Counted from the first letter of the stretch, positions 45,455 to 58,001 are shown. The stretch is DNA of 64,000 bases from Saussurea involucrata (GCA_033807775.1 CM066319.1:140790983-140854982); one strand, 5' to 3'. Notes: generated by a model from the sequence alone, not told the origin. Numbers and translations are program-made.

Positions 45455-47839
45455 TTAGTTTGTCTTGGGTACCCACTTAACCATGTGTACACACTTGTCA
45501 GTGGGGGTAGAAGAGGAAGTGGAAGGTTCAGCAGTCTTCGCAGCATTTGAAGATTCAGCTTTGTCAGTCTTCAATTTGGTTAATTTCTTAACCTCAGTGG
45601 TCTTCTTTCCCTTGGAGGCAATGATCTTCACCTTAGCTATCTTTTCAGCTTGGGTGGCTATGGGGCACTTACTAGCAATATGATTGGTAAGTCCACAATG
45701 ATAACATTTCCTATAACTAAAAGTAGTTCTAGGACCATTTGCATGCTGAGCTTTTGATTTTGAATTTGAAGGACCAGCACCAAGTAAGCTATTGGCTTTT
45801 GAAATGGGAGGAACATTCAGTTCTTCGGATTTCTTACCAATAATTTTAACTTTGATTCTAGGAGTAGATCGCGGAATATATCCACGCTGAATAAATCCAG
45901 GGATCTTATTCTTTGAACCAGAGGGATAAGTCACTGAAGCTTTAGAAGTATTCAGCTTTGGTACAGAGGTACCCTTCTGAGGATTTTGGTTAAAAGCAAT
46001 TCCTTTACCTTTATTTTTAAAGATTGAGGTAGGTTTTGGACAAACAACTTTTTCTTTACCTTTAGAAGTTAAGGTAGAGATTTCCTCAGGGATAGGCGGT
46101 TTAGAAGAGGAACACTGAGATGAGAAAGTGTCAGGGATAGATGATACAAATATTCCAAACTTAAGCCTGGAACGGTCAGTGGTTGGTTCTAGAGTATCAG
46201 CTTTGTAACCAAGACCACGTTTATCACTCAGGGGAATCTAAGACTTAATTATCTCAGTGATCTTTGTTGAGGAATTATACCATCCATCAACAGTAGCTTT
46301 TTCAGCTTTTAATGCAGCGATAGCTTCTTCGCGCTCAATTTTGACTAGCTGATTTAAGTGAACTTGTTCTTTAAAATCTTCTTCAATTTTAGAAAGATTT
46401 TCTATTTGAAGGTGACAGTTTTTAAGCTGTTCAGCGAGATCAAGGTTTTGATTTTCAACCACAGTTTTGCCATTCATGGCTTCATATAAACTTCTAGTCA
46501 AGAGATCGATCCTTCGAAGACTATCAGCTTCATCAATATTTAAAATATTGGTAAAGAAGGAAGGTGATACCTTAGTGGCAGAGGTTGAAGTAGAGGGAAT
46601 GTCAGAATTTTCTTCCTCATCTTCAAGTTTGGCCACGAGACATAGATTGGCTTCATCATCATCTTCAGAGTCAGATGATTCTTCTTCGTCAGAGGCAGCC
46701 CAATCATAGTCAGCCATAAGGCCTTTGCCTTTCTTCTTAAAGGTTTTCAGCTTTTTGTATTTTTCATCTCTAGTCCTGTGAGTAAAGTTCTTCTTGGGAA
46801 AAGCTGAGGGTCTAGAGACTTTCTTTTATCTGCACTCGCTAGCAAAATGTCCTATCTTTTCACAGTTATAGCAAGTAGCAGTAGCCTTATCAACAGGGGT
46901 TGATGATCTTGGCTTGTCAGTAATAGCAAGAGGTTTGTTCTTCTTGAAATTACTCTTTCTAGCAAATCGTCTGAACTTATTAGCTAGGAATGCCAGAGTT
47001 TCATCATTATCTGAAACGTCAGAGTCTGATGATCTTTCAGAGTTAGTTTCCAACTCAGTGACAGTGATAGTCGATCGGTGAGTGGAAGGTGACTCTGAGA
47101 TTAAAGCAACAGGGGTGCTTTTGGAATATTTTACAAGATTCTTCTTAAGATGACTCGATTGCTCATGATTCAGCATCGTGCCATATAAGGTAGAAAGGGT
47201 CATTGATTTTAGATCCTTTGACATCTTGAGACACATAGAATAACTGTCCCAGCTTTCAGGTAAACATTCTAAGAACTTTGTCAGTACTTCAAAGTTAGAA
47301 TATTCCTTACCAACAGTTTTCAGATCTCTTATTAAGCAGTTAAAACGTTGGTGTACTTCAGAGATAGTTTCATTCTTACCATAAATGAAGCTTTCGTACT
47401 GTCTTACCAGGTTGATCTTTCGAGAGTCCTGGACTTCAGAAGTACCTTCATACTGAACACAGATTGTGTCCCACATAGCTTTTGAGGTTTTCAGGTTCAT
47501 GACGGAATGGTAGACTTCGTCAGGAAGAGCCATGGAGAGTATGGATCTGGCTTTGGTGTCGATAGCCACTTTCTTCTTATCTTCATCAGTCCACGTATGA
47601 ATTTCATTGGGAATCAGCCTTTCTGGAATAGCAGGTCTATTCTCAGCGGCTGGAACTGCGGGATCAATTCTTATAGGAATATATGGGTTGTTTTCAAGAT
47701 AGTAAGGCATAGTAGGGTCTACACCTTCTAAGAAGAGAATCATCCTATTTTTCCACAGATTAAAATTATCTCTGGAGAATCTAGGGGGTTTTGCAAGAGA
47801 ACCGTTGTCAATATAGTTGGTGTTTGTGTTGGTAGCCAT
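45455..47839 (-). pseudogene. gag: gag of element F, broken by two in-frame stops
   Basis: The ATG at 47839 begins MATNTNTNYIDNGS. The frame is continuous to the TAA at 45457-45455, except for a TAA at 46828-46826 (serine in A) and a TAG at 46240-46238 (glutamine in A). Both CCHC knuckles are present (CYNCEKIGHFASEC, CYHCGLTNHIASKC). Near the site of element A's TGA, F reads THRSTITVTEL without a stop, which confirms that A's TGA is a lesion. The terminal TAA lies in the same place as in A. Confidence 0.92.
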
Positions 47840-47907
47840 TTTCAGAAATAGCAAGGAAGAGAAATCTTAGTATACATCAGATCTTGTTTATGAGATTAAA
47901 CAAATCT

Positions 47908-47919
47908 GCTCTGATACCA
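47908..47919 (-). other. Primer binding site (inner) of element F
   Basis: The complement reads TGGTATCAGAGC, two bases from the inner LTR. Confidence 0.92.
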
Positions 47920-47921
47920 CT

Positions 47922-48780
47922 TGTTGGTCCCGAAGGGTTATACAAGTTTGTAGAAGGGGGGGGGGGTGAATACAAACACACATTTTTACTTTTCTAAATT
48001 GTTTATTGATAAATCAAGACAATTTACAACTTGTTGCGGAGCAAGATTAAGGATAAACCTAATCTAAACAAGTTAAGAACACTATGTTTCTTGCACTAGA
48101 AAAAGTTAAAGAACTTACGAATAATAACTTAACAATAAGAAAGAAATAAGAAGATGGTCCGAGCACACTTCAAAACTGAAGTAAGGTTCTTCTTATATAC
48201 TGCATGCATTTAATGCATGGCAGTACTGCTTTACACGTGGTAGCAGTTGAGTGGTTGCATGTCATTGACCATTGTAGACAACCTTAGTAGCTGCATGGTG
48301 CACAGTGTAGAATCAGAGTTGTTGTACGATTACAGACAAAAGGGATGTCCATTCTGACAGTTCGTACGGAGATGTGCAAGGGAGGTAAGACAATAGTAAC
48401 ATGCAGGGAGACTTCATGATCAGCTTCCGTTGAGTCAGATCTTTATCAGCGAATGATAAAGTTCAGCGATTGCTGAAGTCTTCTACTTGATACTTCACGT
48501 TGAGTGGATAAATCTTGGCTTCGCTTATATCCGCATCAGTTCATGAGTAGACTTGTCGCTGGTTCTTGAGCTTGATCTTCGACTTCAGCGTAGAACAAAT
48601 GTTGACGTGAAACTTGTCTTCAGAGATCATAAGTAAACAAACTAAACTATCAGCGATCATCAATAGAACTGAACAGGCTCAGAGCTATAGGATGATGAAC
48701 AGTGTTCGCTGAATATCTAATCTAAAGAGTGAGAGTTCCTATCAGCGGTACTGTAAAGTCTTAGTACTTATCAGCGAGAG
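47922..48780 (-). repeat. Inner partial LTR of element F
   Basis: It is homologous to the outer LTRs but more divergent, with several small indels and an 11-G run, and it stops about 100 bases short of the LTR end. At 48780 it passes directly into gag sequence with about three bases of shared sequence (AGT) at the joint. Confidence 0.9.
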
Positions 48781-49373
48781 TCCCAACTTTCAGGTAAACA
48801 TTCTAAGAACTTTGTCAGTACTTCAAACTTAGAATATTCCTTACCAACAGTTTTTAGATCTATTATTAAGCAGTTAAAACGTTGGTGTACTTCAGAGAGA
48901 GATTCATTCTTACCACAAATGAAGCTTTCGTACTGTCTTACCAGGTTGATCTTACGTGAGTCCTGGACTTCAGAAGTACCTTCATACTGAACACAGATTG
49001 TGTCCCACATGGCTTTGGAGGTTTTCAAGTTCATGACGGAATGGTAGACTTCATCAGGAAGGGCCATGGAAAGAATGGATCTGGCTTTAGTGTCGATAGC
49101 CACTTTCTTCTTATCTTCATCTGTCCACATATGAATTTCCTTGGGAACCAACCTTTCTGTAATAGCAACTCTATTCTCAGCGGCTGGAACTTCAGGATCA
49201 ATTCTTACAGGAATATATGGGCCGTTTTCAAGATAGTAAGGCATAGTAGGGTCTACACCTTCTAAGAAGAGAATCATCCTATTTTTCCACAGATTAAAGT
49301 TATCTCTGGAGAATCTTGGGGGTTTTGCAAGAGAACCGTTGTCAATATAGTTTGTGTCTGTGTTGGTAGCCAT
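48781..49373 (-). pseudogene. gag: Duplicate gag N-terminal fragment of element F
   Basis: The ATG at 49373 starts MATNTDTNYIDNGS, and the frame is open through ECLPESWDS (about 198 codons), where it meets the inner LTR. It is similar but not identical to the gag at 47839. It belongs with the outer 5' LTR, which it follows at the normal distance. Confidence 0.9.
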
Positions 49374-49440
49374 TTTAAGAAATAGCAAGGAAGAAGAGAT
49401 TAGTATAGATAAGATATTGTTTATGAGATTAAACAAATCT

Positions 49441-49452
49441 GCTCGGATACCA
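49441..49452 (-). other. Primer binding site (outer) of element F, one mismatch
   Basis: The complement reads TGGTATCCGAGC, one base different from the initiator-Met consensus. Confidence 0.85.
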
Positions 49453-49454
49453 CT

Positions 49455-50412
49455 TGTTGGTCCCGAAGGGTTATACAAGTTTGTAGAAGAGGGGGTTGAA
49501 TACAAACACACGATTTTTACTTTCTACATTGTTTATTGATAAATCTTAAAACAATTTACAACTTGTTGCGGAACAAGATTAAGGATTAACCTAATCTGAA
49601 CAAGTTAAGAACACTAAGTTTCTTGCACTAGAATAAAGACAGAAAGGAGATAAGGAAATTACGAGTAATAACCTAACACACAGTAGTAAGGAAGAAGAAG
49701 ATGGCCCGAGCACTTCATTTCTGAAGTAGGGTTCTTCTTATATACTGCATGCATTTAATGCATGGCAGTATTGCTTTACACGTGGCAGCAGCTGAGTGGT
49801 TGAATGTCATTGACCTTTGTAGACAACCTTAGTAGTCGCATGGTGCACAGTGTAGAATCAGAGTTTGTTGTATGATCATAGACAAAAGGGATGTCCGTTC
49901 TGACAGTTCGTATGGAGACGTGCAAGGGAGGTAAGACAATAGTACTTTGTAAGGAGACTTCATGATCAGCTTTCGTTGAATCAGTACTTTATCAGCGAAT
50001 GATAAAGCTCAGCGATTGCTGAAGTCTTCTACTTGATACTTCACGTTGAATGGACAATCCTGTGACTTCGCTGATATCCGTATCAGTTCATTAGTAGACT
50101 TGTCGCTGGTTCTTGGGCTTGATCTTCGACTTCAGCGTAGAACCTTTGTTGACGTGAAACTTGTCTTCAGGGATCATAAGTAAACAACTAAACTATCAGC
50201 GATCATCACAGAGACTGAACAGGCTCAGAGCTACTGGATGAACAATGTTCGCTGAATGTCTAATCTAAAGAGCTAGAGTTCCTATCAGCGGTACTGTAAA
50301 GTCTTAGTACTTATCAGCGATAGTGAAACTCTAATACATATTGTTTACTTACAATTTTCACTAAGTGTTAAAGAGAGGGTCATTATCAAATCACTGAGGG
50401 TTTGGATCAACA
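49455..50412 (-). repeat. 5' LTR (outer) of element F (958 bp)
   Basis: It pairs with 35920-36877 (about 98% identical, no length difference). The TTTGG duplication follows at 50413-50417. Confidence 0.95.
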
Positions 50413-50417
50413 TTTGG

Positions 50418-51093
50418 AAATCTTTATAATTGCACGTTATGAACTGTTGCCTAAGATTCATGCACTGTTGAGTTAATTATATCTTAGTTCTATATGCCTA
50501 TGTCGGAGTCGGGTTGCACAGTGGTGGTTGAGTTATACCCTTGAGTCTTTTGGACTCTTGGGAGTCGTAATGAGCCATGTGCCTTGAATCTGTTTCACGT
50601 GCACACGGGGTTGGCATCTACTAGGGGGCCATGGGGATCTACTGGGGCCCTGGTCGTAATTGTCACCTGAAGGCAACGAATGTGGAAGACCACTGTGCAA
50701 ATGCCCTGTGTGAATCTAATTATATATGTTACTGATTGTTTTGAAGTTTTAAACAGTTATTTCGATGATATTGTTGGAAATATTTCTGACAGGGAATTCA
50801 CTAGACATCATGGTCTAACTCTCGCTTTTAAAACCAAAACCATTTTCAGGGAACCGTGTTAGTGGAGCTTCTTCCAAAGGGAAGGAGAAGGCTTGAAGGT
50901 AGAGACGGAGATACCAGGATTAGAGCACCGTAGACTGTTACTTAATTAGTTCTATGTAGTTAGATACTCGGTTGTGGCAGTCGATTTTCCGCTGCCAAAT
51001 TTTATAACTCTGTAAACGGTGATGTATTGGGACCCGTTTGGGCTTATTGTTTATGTTATGCGAAATGTTGGATTTTCGGTTATTACGACCACA
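50418..51093 (+). repeat. 3' LTR of element E, right piece
   Basis: It continues the LTR cut at 35919. It contains a block (near 50783-50835, ACTAGACATCATGGTCTAAC) almost identical to 60785-60838 in element H's LTR, and ends near CGGTTATTACGACCACA. With the left piece it totals about 1.75 kb, close to H's 1.80 kb LTR. Confidence 0.8.
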
Positions 51094-51190
51094 AACTAAA
51101 AAATAAATGGGGAGGAAGCGAATCGGAGGACTAGTTGACGATTTCCAACGAATTAAAGAGTTCAGATGGGACAGAAAGTATAGAGGAATT
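51094..51190 (+). pseudogene. Probable C-terminal scrap of the LINE ORF1
   Basis: A frame reads SNELKSSDGTESIEEFG, resembling the usual end of plant LINE ORF1 proteins. It would be the continuation of element C beyond element E. It is short and weak. Confidence 0.35.
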
Positions 51191-51215
51191 TGGTGTATCC
51201 TTTAAAGAGTTTATT

Positions 51216-51233
51216 TCCCCGACAACGGCGCCA
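51216..51233 (-). other. Primer binding site complementary to tRNA-Asp
   Basis: The plus strand reads TCCCCGACAACGGCGCCA, one mismatch from the 3' end of plant tRNA-Asp(GTC). It lies 18 bases outside the LTR start at 51252, a wider gap than usual. Confidence 0.8.
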
Positions 51234-51251
51234 AAAACTTATTGACTGATT

Positions 51252-53250
51252 TGGTGTATCCTTTAAAATACAATATTTCTATAAATAAACCTTGGCGCAA
51301 GTATACATCTTGATCTATTATCGTCTCAAAACTAGTAATAATGGTACTAAAGCACCGAATATCGATCCCACAGGGAAACGTGGAAAAGTTTCTCTTTAAA
51401 ATTCTAGTTTGTAAAAGCGAGTTTCAGATGGCGAATTCGAAAACAATATTTTTGATGGAGGTTTGGTTAACAATTAAACTAAAATCAATTATAAAAGAAA
51501 CACAGGGTATAAAGTTCCGTTGGGATGGAATTAATAATTAGATAAAAAGATGTGACAGCATTCATCAGTTATCTCAAGAGTCCACTACTTTATGATACAA
51601 CGTACCGGGTGTCAATTGGTCAATTGTGATCCACCATAAAATATAACCTTGATTTAAATAACTTTGGGCAATCATGCCATACGATACACCTCTTTATTTT
51701 TATTATCGGTCTCGGTCCCGACTTCACTTTATACCCCGAACTGGGACGTTTAGCCCATCATCGTTCGGTTTCTAATTATAAATGATGTATTAACTAAAAA
51801 GCAAATAATGAAGATGGACAATATACAAACAAATTACAATACTTATTGAAGAAAGTACGTAACTTGTTGTACAAGTAACCAATTCTCGAAAATCTAGTTA
51901 TGGTTTAGAAAATGGTTTAACAATAAAAACAATAATTATTGAATGAGAAGTTAACGACAGCCTTAAATCACAAAGGAAAATCTTGTTTCAAATGTGAAAT
52001 TTAAGTGAAAAGAACCTTTAAGTGAACCACCACCGATTACGATTGAAATATAATTTCAAACGCCAAACTATGGATTTGGCTACTTAGAAAGCTCGGAAAA
52101 AATATTTATCACTAAGTTACAAGTATTAAAACAAAAGTTGGTGATTTTATAAAACGAAACTTGTCGTGCAAGTAAAACGGATATCTTTGTATTAAAACCC
52201 TTACAATTCCATAAATTATATTCAGCGAAAGTATTAGTCGGACTTCCGGTGAATGATAATAATGGAATCGGATTAGAATTAATAGTAAAGAAACCAAAAA
52301 CGTTAAATGAATTATATACGAAAACTTGACGTGCAAGTAACGACTCTCTTTAGATTAAAACCTCTTACAATTCTATGGACTATATTCAACCGTGAACCAA
52401 TCTAGTTAAGAACCCGAAAGTATTTGTCGGACTTCCGGTGAATGATAGTTACGGAATTGAAATCGGAATCAATATAAATAAAACCGTAACTTACCTTTAA
52501 AACCGTGGGGATAAAGAAATGCATAAAACATAGAGATGACAATGGTTAGTAATCGAAAATAAAAACATGCAGATAAGTAACGATTAAGCAATAAAAGATA
52601 AGACGGAAATGTAACGTAACTTGATAAACTAACGAGAACCGACAATGACCGAACCGAAAAGGTTCAGGCCGTGAATTATGGCTTCGGTTGTAAAACCGAT
52701 AGCTTAATAGATCACTAATAAATCTAAACTACTTGATCAACAAAATAATTTGAAGATGATCTAAACTGAGCACTAAGCACTCTATATATAGTGTCTAAAA
52801 TACTTGGTAACAAGAAAAGCTCCATGGGTCATATCCATGGGTCAAAATACCCATGGGCCATTTTGCAAGCACATCAAAATTAAGTGTTCTTGAGCCCAAA
52901 TTGAAGCTTTCGGCCCATGTACAAAGATTCGGCCCAATGAGAGGTGATCCACAAAAATTACTAGCCCGGTCTTCAAAAATCGGAGTCTTCGTTTTCGTCT
53001 AAAAATTTGCTATCCGCAATCTTCTTTAATTTAGAGCTCCAAATGACCGTCTTTTTGTAACCTAAAAAATATAGAGTATAAAATTAGATTTTTGGGTGAT
53101 TTTTATGTGTTTTTGTGTGATTTTTAGCCAAATTAATACCCGGAAGTATTAATATTTTATTTACGTAAATATTACTAAAATTGCTTAAAATTAAATCAAT
53201 GGGATAATAAAATGGCTCAAACATTGGAATTATACGCCTAAAATAGGAAT
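51252..53250 (-). repeat. LTR unit 1 of element G
   Basis: The plus strand opens TGGTGTATCC. It carries the landmarks GCGCAAGTATACATC and ATCGATCCCACAG, and two copies of GTCGGACTTCCGGTGAATGA 190 bases apart (52237, 52426). It lacks about 20 terminal bases and runs straight into unit 2. Confidence 0.7.
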
Positions 53251-55150
53251 TGGGTGTATCTTTAAAATTGACTATAAATAAACCTCAACGCAAGTATACA
53301 TCTTGGTTTATTATCGTCTCAAAACAAGTAATAATGGTACTAAGTACCGAATATCGATCACATAGGGAAGCGTGGAAAAGTTTCTCTTTAAAAGTCCAGT
53401 TCGTAAAAGCGAGTTTCAGATGGCGAATTTGAAAACAATATTTTTGTTGGAGGTTTTGTTAACAATTAACTAAAAATCAATTGTAAAAGAAGTGCAGGGT
53501 ATAAAGTTCCGTTGGAATGAAATTAATAATTAGATAAAAAGATGAGACGACATTCCTCGGTTATCTCAAGAGTCCACTATTTTATGATACAAGTACCAGG
53601 TGTTAATTGGTCAATTGTGATCCACCATAAAATATAACCTTGATTTAAATAACTTTGGACAATCAAGCAGTACGATACACCTCTTTATTTTATTGTCGAT
53701 TTCGCTCCCAACTTCACTTTATACCCCAAACTAGTAATTATAAAAGATGTATAAACTTGAAAATTAAATAATGGAGATGGACAATACACAAACAAACTAC
53801 AATACTTATTTACGGAATTACGTAACTTGTCGTGCAAGTAACCAAATCTCGAGAATCTAACTATAGTTTTATAAAAACGATTTAACAATAAGAATAGAAT
53901 TTATTAAATGAGAAGTTAATGACAGCTTTAAATCACAAAGGAAAATCTTGTTTCAAATGTGGAAATTCAAAACGAGACTTGCCCCACAAGTAAAACGGAT
54001 ATCTTTGTATTAAAACCTTTACAACTCCAAGAATTATATTCAACCGTGAACCAATCCAGTTGGGAACCCGAAAGTATTAGTCGGACTTCCGGTGAATGAT
54101 ACTGATGGAATCGGATTAGAATTAATAGTAAAGAATCCAAAAACGTTTAAATGAATTATAAACGAGAACGTAACGTGCAAATAACGACTCTCTTTATATT
54201 AAAACTTCTTAAAATTCTATGGACTATATTCAACCGTGAACCAATCTAGTTGGGGATCCGAAAGTATTAGTCGGACTTCCGGTGAATGATAGTTACGGAA
54301 TCGTAATCGAACTTTATATAAATCAAATCGCAATTTACGTTTAAAACCGAATGGATAAAGATTTCAGGAAACTCGATGGAATCTGCAATAAACAACCGAA
54401 CACAAACACATGCAGTTAAGAAAAGATTAAGCAATAAAAGAGAGAACGGAAATGTAACATAGCTTGATTAACTAATCGAGAACCAACAATGGTCGACCCG
54501 AAAAGGACCAGACCGTGAGCTGCAGTTTTGGTTTGGTGAAACCGAACAATGTTAATTCACTAAAACAACTAAACTACTTTGATCAACAACTAATTTGAAG
54601 ATGAATAAAACTAGCAACCCAACACATCTTTAAATAGCTAACTAAGACTTGAAGAGGAAGAAAGGATCCATGGATCGAATCCATGGGTTGGATAAGATCC
54701 ATGGGCCTTTCCTACCATGGGCCGAATTCTAGATAAACAAAAAGCCCAAATGATTGTTTAGTTATTACAAAGTGGAACCGGCCCAGAATTTTGCCGGCCC
54801 AAATCGGTCTAAACCGAGCCCAAAAATAGTGTTTATAATTTCGATTGTCTATGTGCACGGCCCAAAAAAGAGAGTCCATCCAAAAACGTCCAAAGCTGCA
54901 GCCCAATCTTCCGTAAACCGCATCTCTTCAAAATCGGATTCTTCACGGCCAAATCATCAAATCTGAAATGTGCACATAAATTAATTACTTTTTGTTGTAT
55001 TTTTCTCAATTTTTATATAAAAACGATAAATTTTATTTTACTCTTATAATTACTAGAAAACATTATATAAATGACTCAGTGGGGAACAAAAACGAGCTCA
55101 AAATTGGAATTAAACGCCTAAAATAGGGTTAATAAAATAACCCTATCACA
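53251..55150 (-). repeat. LTR unit 2 of element G (3' LTR of the extra-ORF element)
   Basis: It opens TGGGTGTATC and ends CCCTATCACA. It repeats unit 1 almost throughout at moderate identity, including the two 190-base-spaced copies of the TCGGACTTCCGG motif (54080, 54271). Confidence 0.7.
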
Positions 55151-56076
55151 ACCGCAAATTCGAATTGTTGCTTGTCCTCAAGCAACTTTATTAAGAACAC
55201 AATTTTGAGCTACAAATTTAGACTATCAAGAAATTATTATTCTTCCATAACTACTATACCAACAAACACACTTTTCTCATTCTATTCACCTTATGCAATT
55301 TGATAGCCACCCATAAAATAATTGTTCAACATCTCTCATCAAAAATTACCAACCATAAGCTAGCCGACTAATTCTTTGACTAATTAGAATCCATTTATGC
55401 AACCATGAGGTGATCATGCATATGGCTTTTTCATTGTATCTCATGCATGCCTTTTTCCAAGACTTTATGGCACAATTTTTCTGCCATCTTCTCTTTGTGA
55501 GGATTGAAATGAGACACATTGGTCTCTTTGGTGTCTTTGACACTTTTCTGAATGCACTGAAATTTTTACCAAAGCTCTGCTTCTTTTATGAAAATTTTCA
55601 AATTTGGGGCATTTTTTTGAAATTTGGAACACTTAATGCAAAGAGATGTATGTGTTCATGAGATGATATGGAAATGAACGTGGAATATTTACCATATTAT
55701 CCCCCCTCCCAAAACTTGAAGGGTTCAATGTCCTCATTGAACATTATGTGTCTAGGTTTTGTGTTTGCATGGAGAAAGGTGGTGAACATGGGTGTTGCAT
55801 GGATTCTAACAAAAAATTGGTGAATCAAAGAATTACAAGGCTAGTTCTAGTGATACAAAAATGGAAGACTTGAGACTTATTATTTTATTCAGACTATCAA
55901 CGCAAACAATGAACAAATAAAACCAAGTGTGAATTGTGTGTAAGATGGCATGAAGAAAATAACAATTACTCAACACTCAACAATCCCAGACTCTATTAAA
56001 CTAACATGCAAGACTCTGAAAACGTAAAACTTTTATTCTAAAGGGATAAAGGATGTGATAGAAAATGAAACCTGCC
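55151..56076 (-). other. 3' non-coding region of element G
   Basis: No frame is supported. GTCCTCAAGCAAC near 55172 is the kind of text often found next to Athila/Tat 3' LTRs. Confidence 0.5.
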
Positions 56077-58001
56077 CTACTCGCGGTGAGTAGGTTGGCG
56101 CTCCGCAGGTGTCCACAACAACTCCATAGGGAACGGGGGTAGATCCTTAACCAACTCAGGATGCTCCTTCATCCAAACTGCTCTATGCAAATCATCTTTC
56201 GCCTTCTCATACTGGAACCAACGATCAACTCGTCTCATCACCTCTTTCATCATACCTCTCATCTCAGCATTCTCATCTGACATCTGCTCAGACAATTGTC
56301 TTATCTGTTTAGTTATCAAAACCCTTTGCTCTTTTAGGGTTGCTTTGATCTCACCTTTCAGTAAACAAAGACTTGCTTCCAAGGAAGCAATTCCATCACT
56401 GTTAGGTTCAGGTCCAAAATGCGTGTTATTCCTCATCAATCTATCCACATTGGTTTTATCCGAAACCATTTTTTCATTTGAAACCCCGTTCGCGGGTAGG
56501 GTGATGACGTTTGCATTTTCCATTAACGCATGTATAATTGTGGGATACGACATACGTGCATTGGATCTGTCAATGCCCCCAACAATTATATCAGATATAA
56601 AACGACCAACATCAAATTTCAGTTCAGTCATAATGCAATAGAGAATAAACACCCTGGTCATACAAAGTGATGCATCATGGGAAGTGGGAAATAACGTGTG
56701 CCTAAGGAAATAAAACCATACATTGGCCTCGGGTTTGAGACAATGTGTACGTAGAAAACGTGTATTTCCCTTAAATTCCCATTCAGACCCATCATGAGCA
56801 ATAACATTTCAAATATTTTCAATGTCCTCATCAGATACACAATCAATTAGTCTCTGAAATTCAGAATACCTGGGTGGTTTAAGTCCCAGAACTTGATTTA
56901 TGGCCGTGACCGAAAAATCAATATCTGTTTGACGGACTTTGATTTTTACACCATTAGTAACTGCTAACTCAGTGTAAAAATCCTTGACCCAATCCAGATT
57001 GAACATGGTATTCATTTCACATAAATTTTCCCAACCTAACTTCGTTATTGTGTAACCAAATTTTGGGTGTGAAAGAAGTGCACTCAAATGAAATGACTTT
57101 GGTGTGTGACATAACTTTGAACTAAAATTAGCATGTTGTAATAAATCTTCATGACAACTAAACAGTTCATATTTAGAAATGAGAGTATTATGTGAGTTAC
57201 CCACTTTAAATTTTCCTTTTTCAATAGCAGTGGGTGGAGTGAACTGTTGTGGTTCCTCAATCTCCTCGATCCTTAGTGTATTTTCATCTCCTGCTTCTTG
57301 CAACGCACCTCCTTCCTCTTCATCGGATTTTCTTTTCTTCATCTCTTCGGTGTTTGCCTCTATCACCCCCTTAAATCGTTGCTTGTATTGAATGGGTGCG
57401 ACTTGAGCAGCTTGGGTTTGGTGAGGGTTCGGATTAATCGAAGGTTGGGGGTTTGAAGGGTTTAGGCTAGGGTTCTGTCGGTGACCGAGAGGTACCGATG
57501 AGGATGAGGTAGGGGGTAAACAGGATTTGGTCGAGTAGTGTGAACTGTTCGGAACGCCGAATGTGGGTTTGGAACGGCCTCACCTCGAGTGTTAAGGATG
57601 ATGACTCGAGGGATTGCATGTGACCCACTTGGGTTAGGGTTGTGATACTGTTGTCTCAATGGAGGGAATCCCGGTGGAGGAGACACAGGTCTTCGAAGTG
57701 TGAGTGGTCTGTGATCAAACCGGTGAATAAAGTCTCTAGATGAGAAGAAAGTTCGATCGAAATTTCCGGTGATCATACGACGACTCTCCGGCGATTCTTG
57801 GAAAAGAGAGTTGAGATCGGGTGTGACCGAGTTTCGAGACATGGTGTTGAATGGTGGTGTTCCAAAACCGGTTTGATTTTGGTTTGGTTGAGGTTGCATC
57901 GATATGGAATCGGCGACAGACGCGAGGGTAAGCAATGGTGAGGGTGGATTGTTTGCTCGATGGTTGTTGGGGAAAGGACCGAAGTTCATGTTTCGATTCA
58001 T
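56077..58001 (-). pseudogene. Athila additional ORF (transposon-associated domain), broken
   Basis: Function is unknown; Athila elements carry an extra ORF after pol. The likely start is MNRNMNFGPF at 58001, although the frame is open up to 58262. A Pro/Asn-rich N-terminus ends at a frameshift near 57465. The core (57366-56809) has NLDWVKDFYTELAVTNGVKI and AINQVLGLKPP, the pattern of the 'putative plant transposon protein' domain. A TGA at 56811-56809 interrupts it, and the same frame continues (VWFYFLRHTLFPTSHDASLC) into 56661-56077, ending in a coiled coil. One shift and one stop make it non-functional. Confidence 0.75.

Larger units (their letters stand above)
35920..50412 (-). mobile_element. 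Element F: SIRE-like Ty1/copia, composite, 14.5 kb
   Basis: Outer LTRs at 35920-36877 and 49455-50412 are both 958 bases, differ at about 19 sites (2%), and are flanked by a perfect TTTGG duplication (35915-35919 and 50413-50417). Between them, read on the minus strand, are a primer site, a gag fragment, a second partial LTR, a second primer site, gag, pol, the third gene and the polypurine tract. Organisation matches element A, but the internal sequence is clearly a different subfamily and carries several stops. Confidence 0.92.
30245..51093 (+). mobile_element. Element E: chromodomain Ty3/gypsy retrotransposon, decayed, interrupted by element F
   Basis: The order is partial 5' LTR, gag knuckles, protease, RT, RNase H, integrase, chromodomain, polypurine tract, 3' LTR. 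RT before integrase and a C-terminal chromodomain identify a chromovirus, probably Tekay-like. The 5' LTR breaks off into mid-gag, so the primer site and gag N-terminus are deleted. Element F sits inside the 3' LTR. No clean target duplication was found (left ACTAC or GAGAC, right AACTA or CCACA). Confidence 0.88.

Noticed and set aside
30245..51093. Target-site duplication for element E
   Set aside because: GACTA (30242-30246) and AACTA (51094-51098) differ by one base and would require an LTR border not supported by the other LTR.
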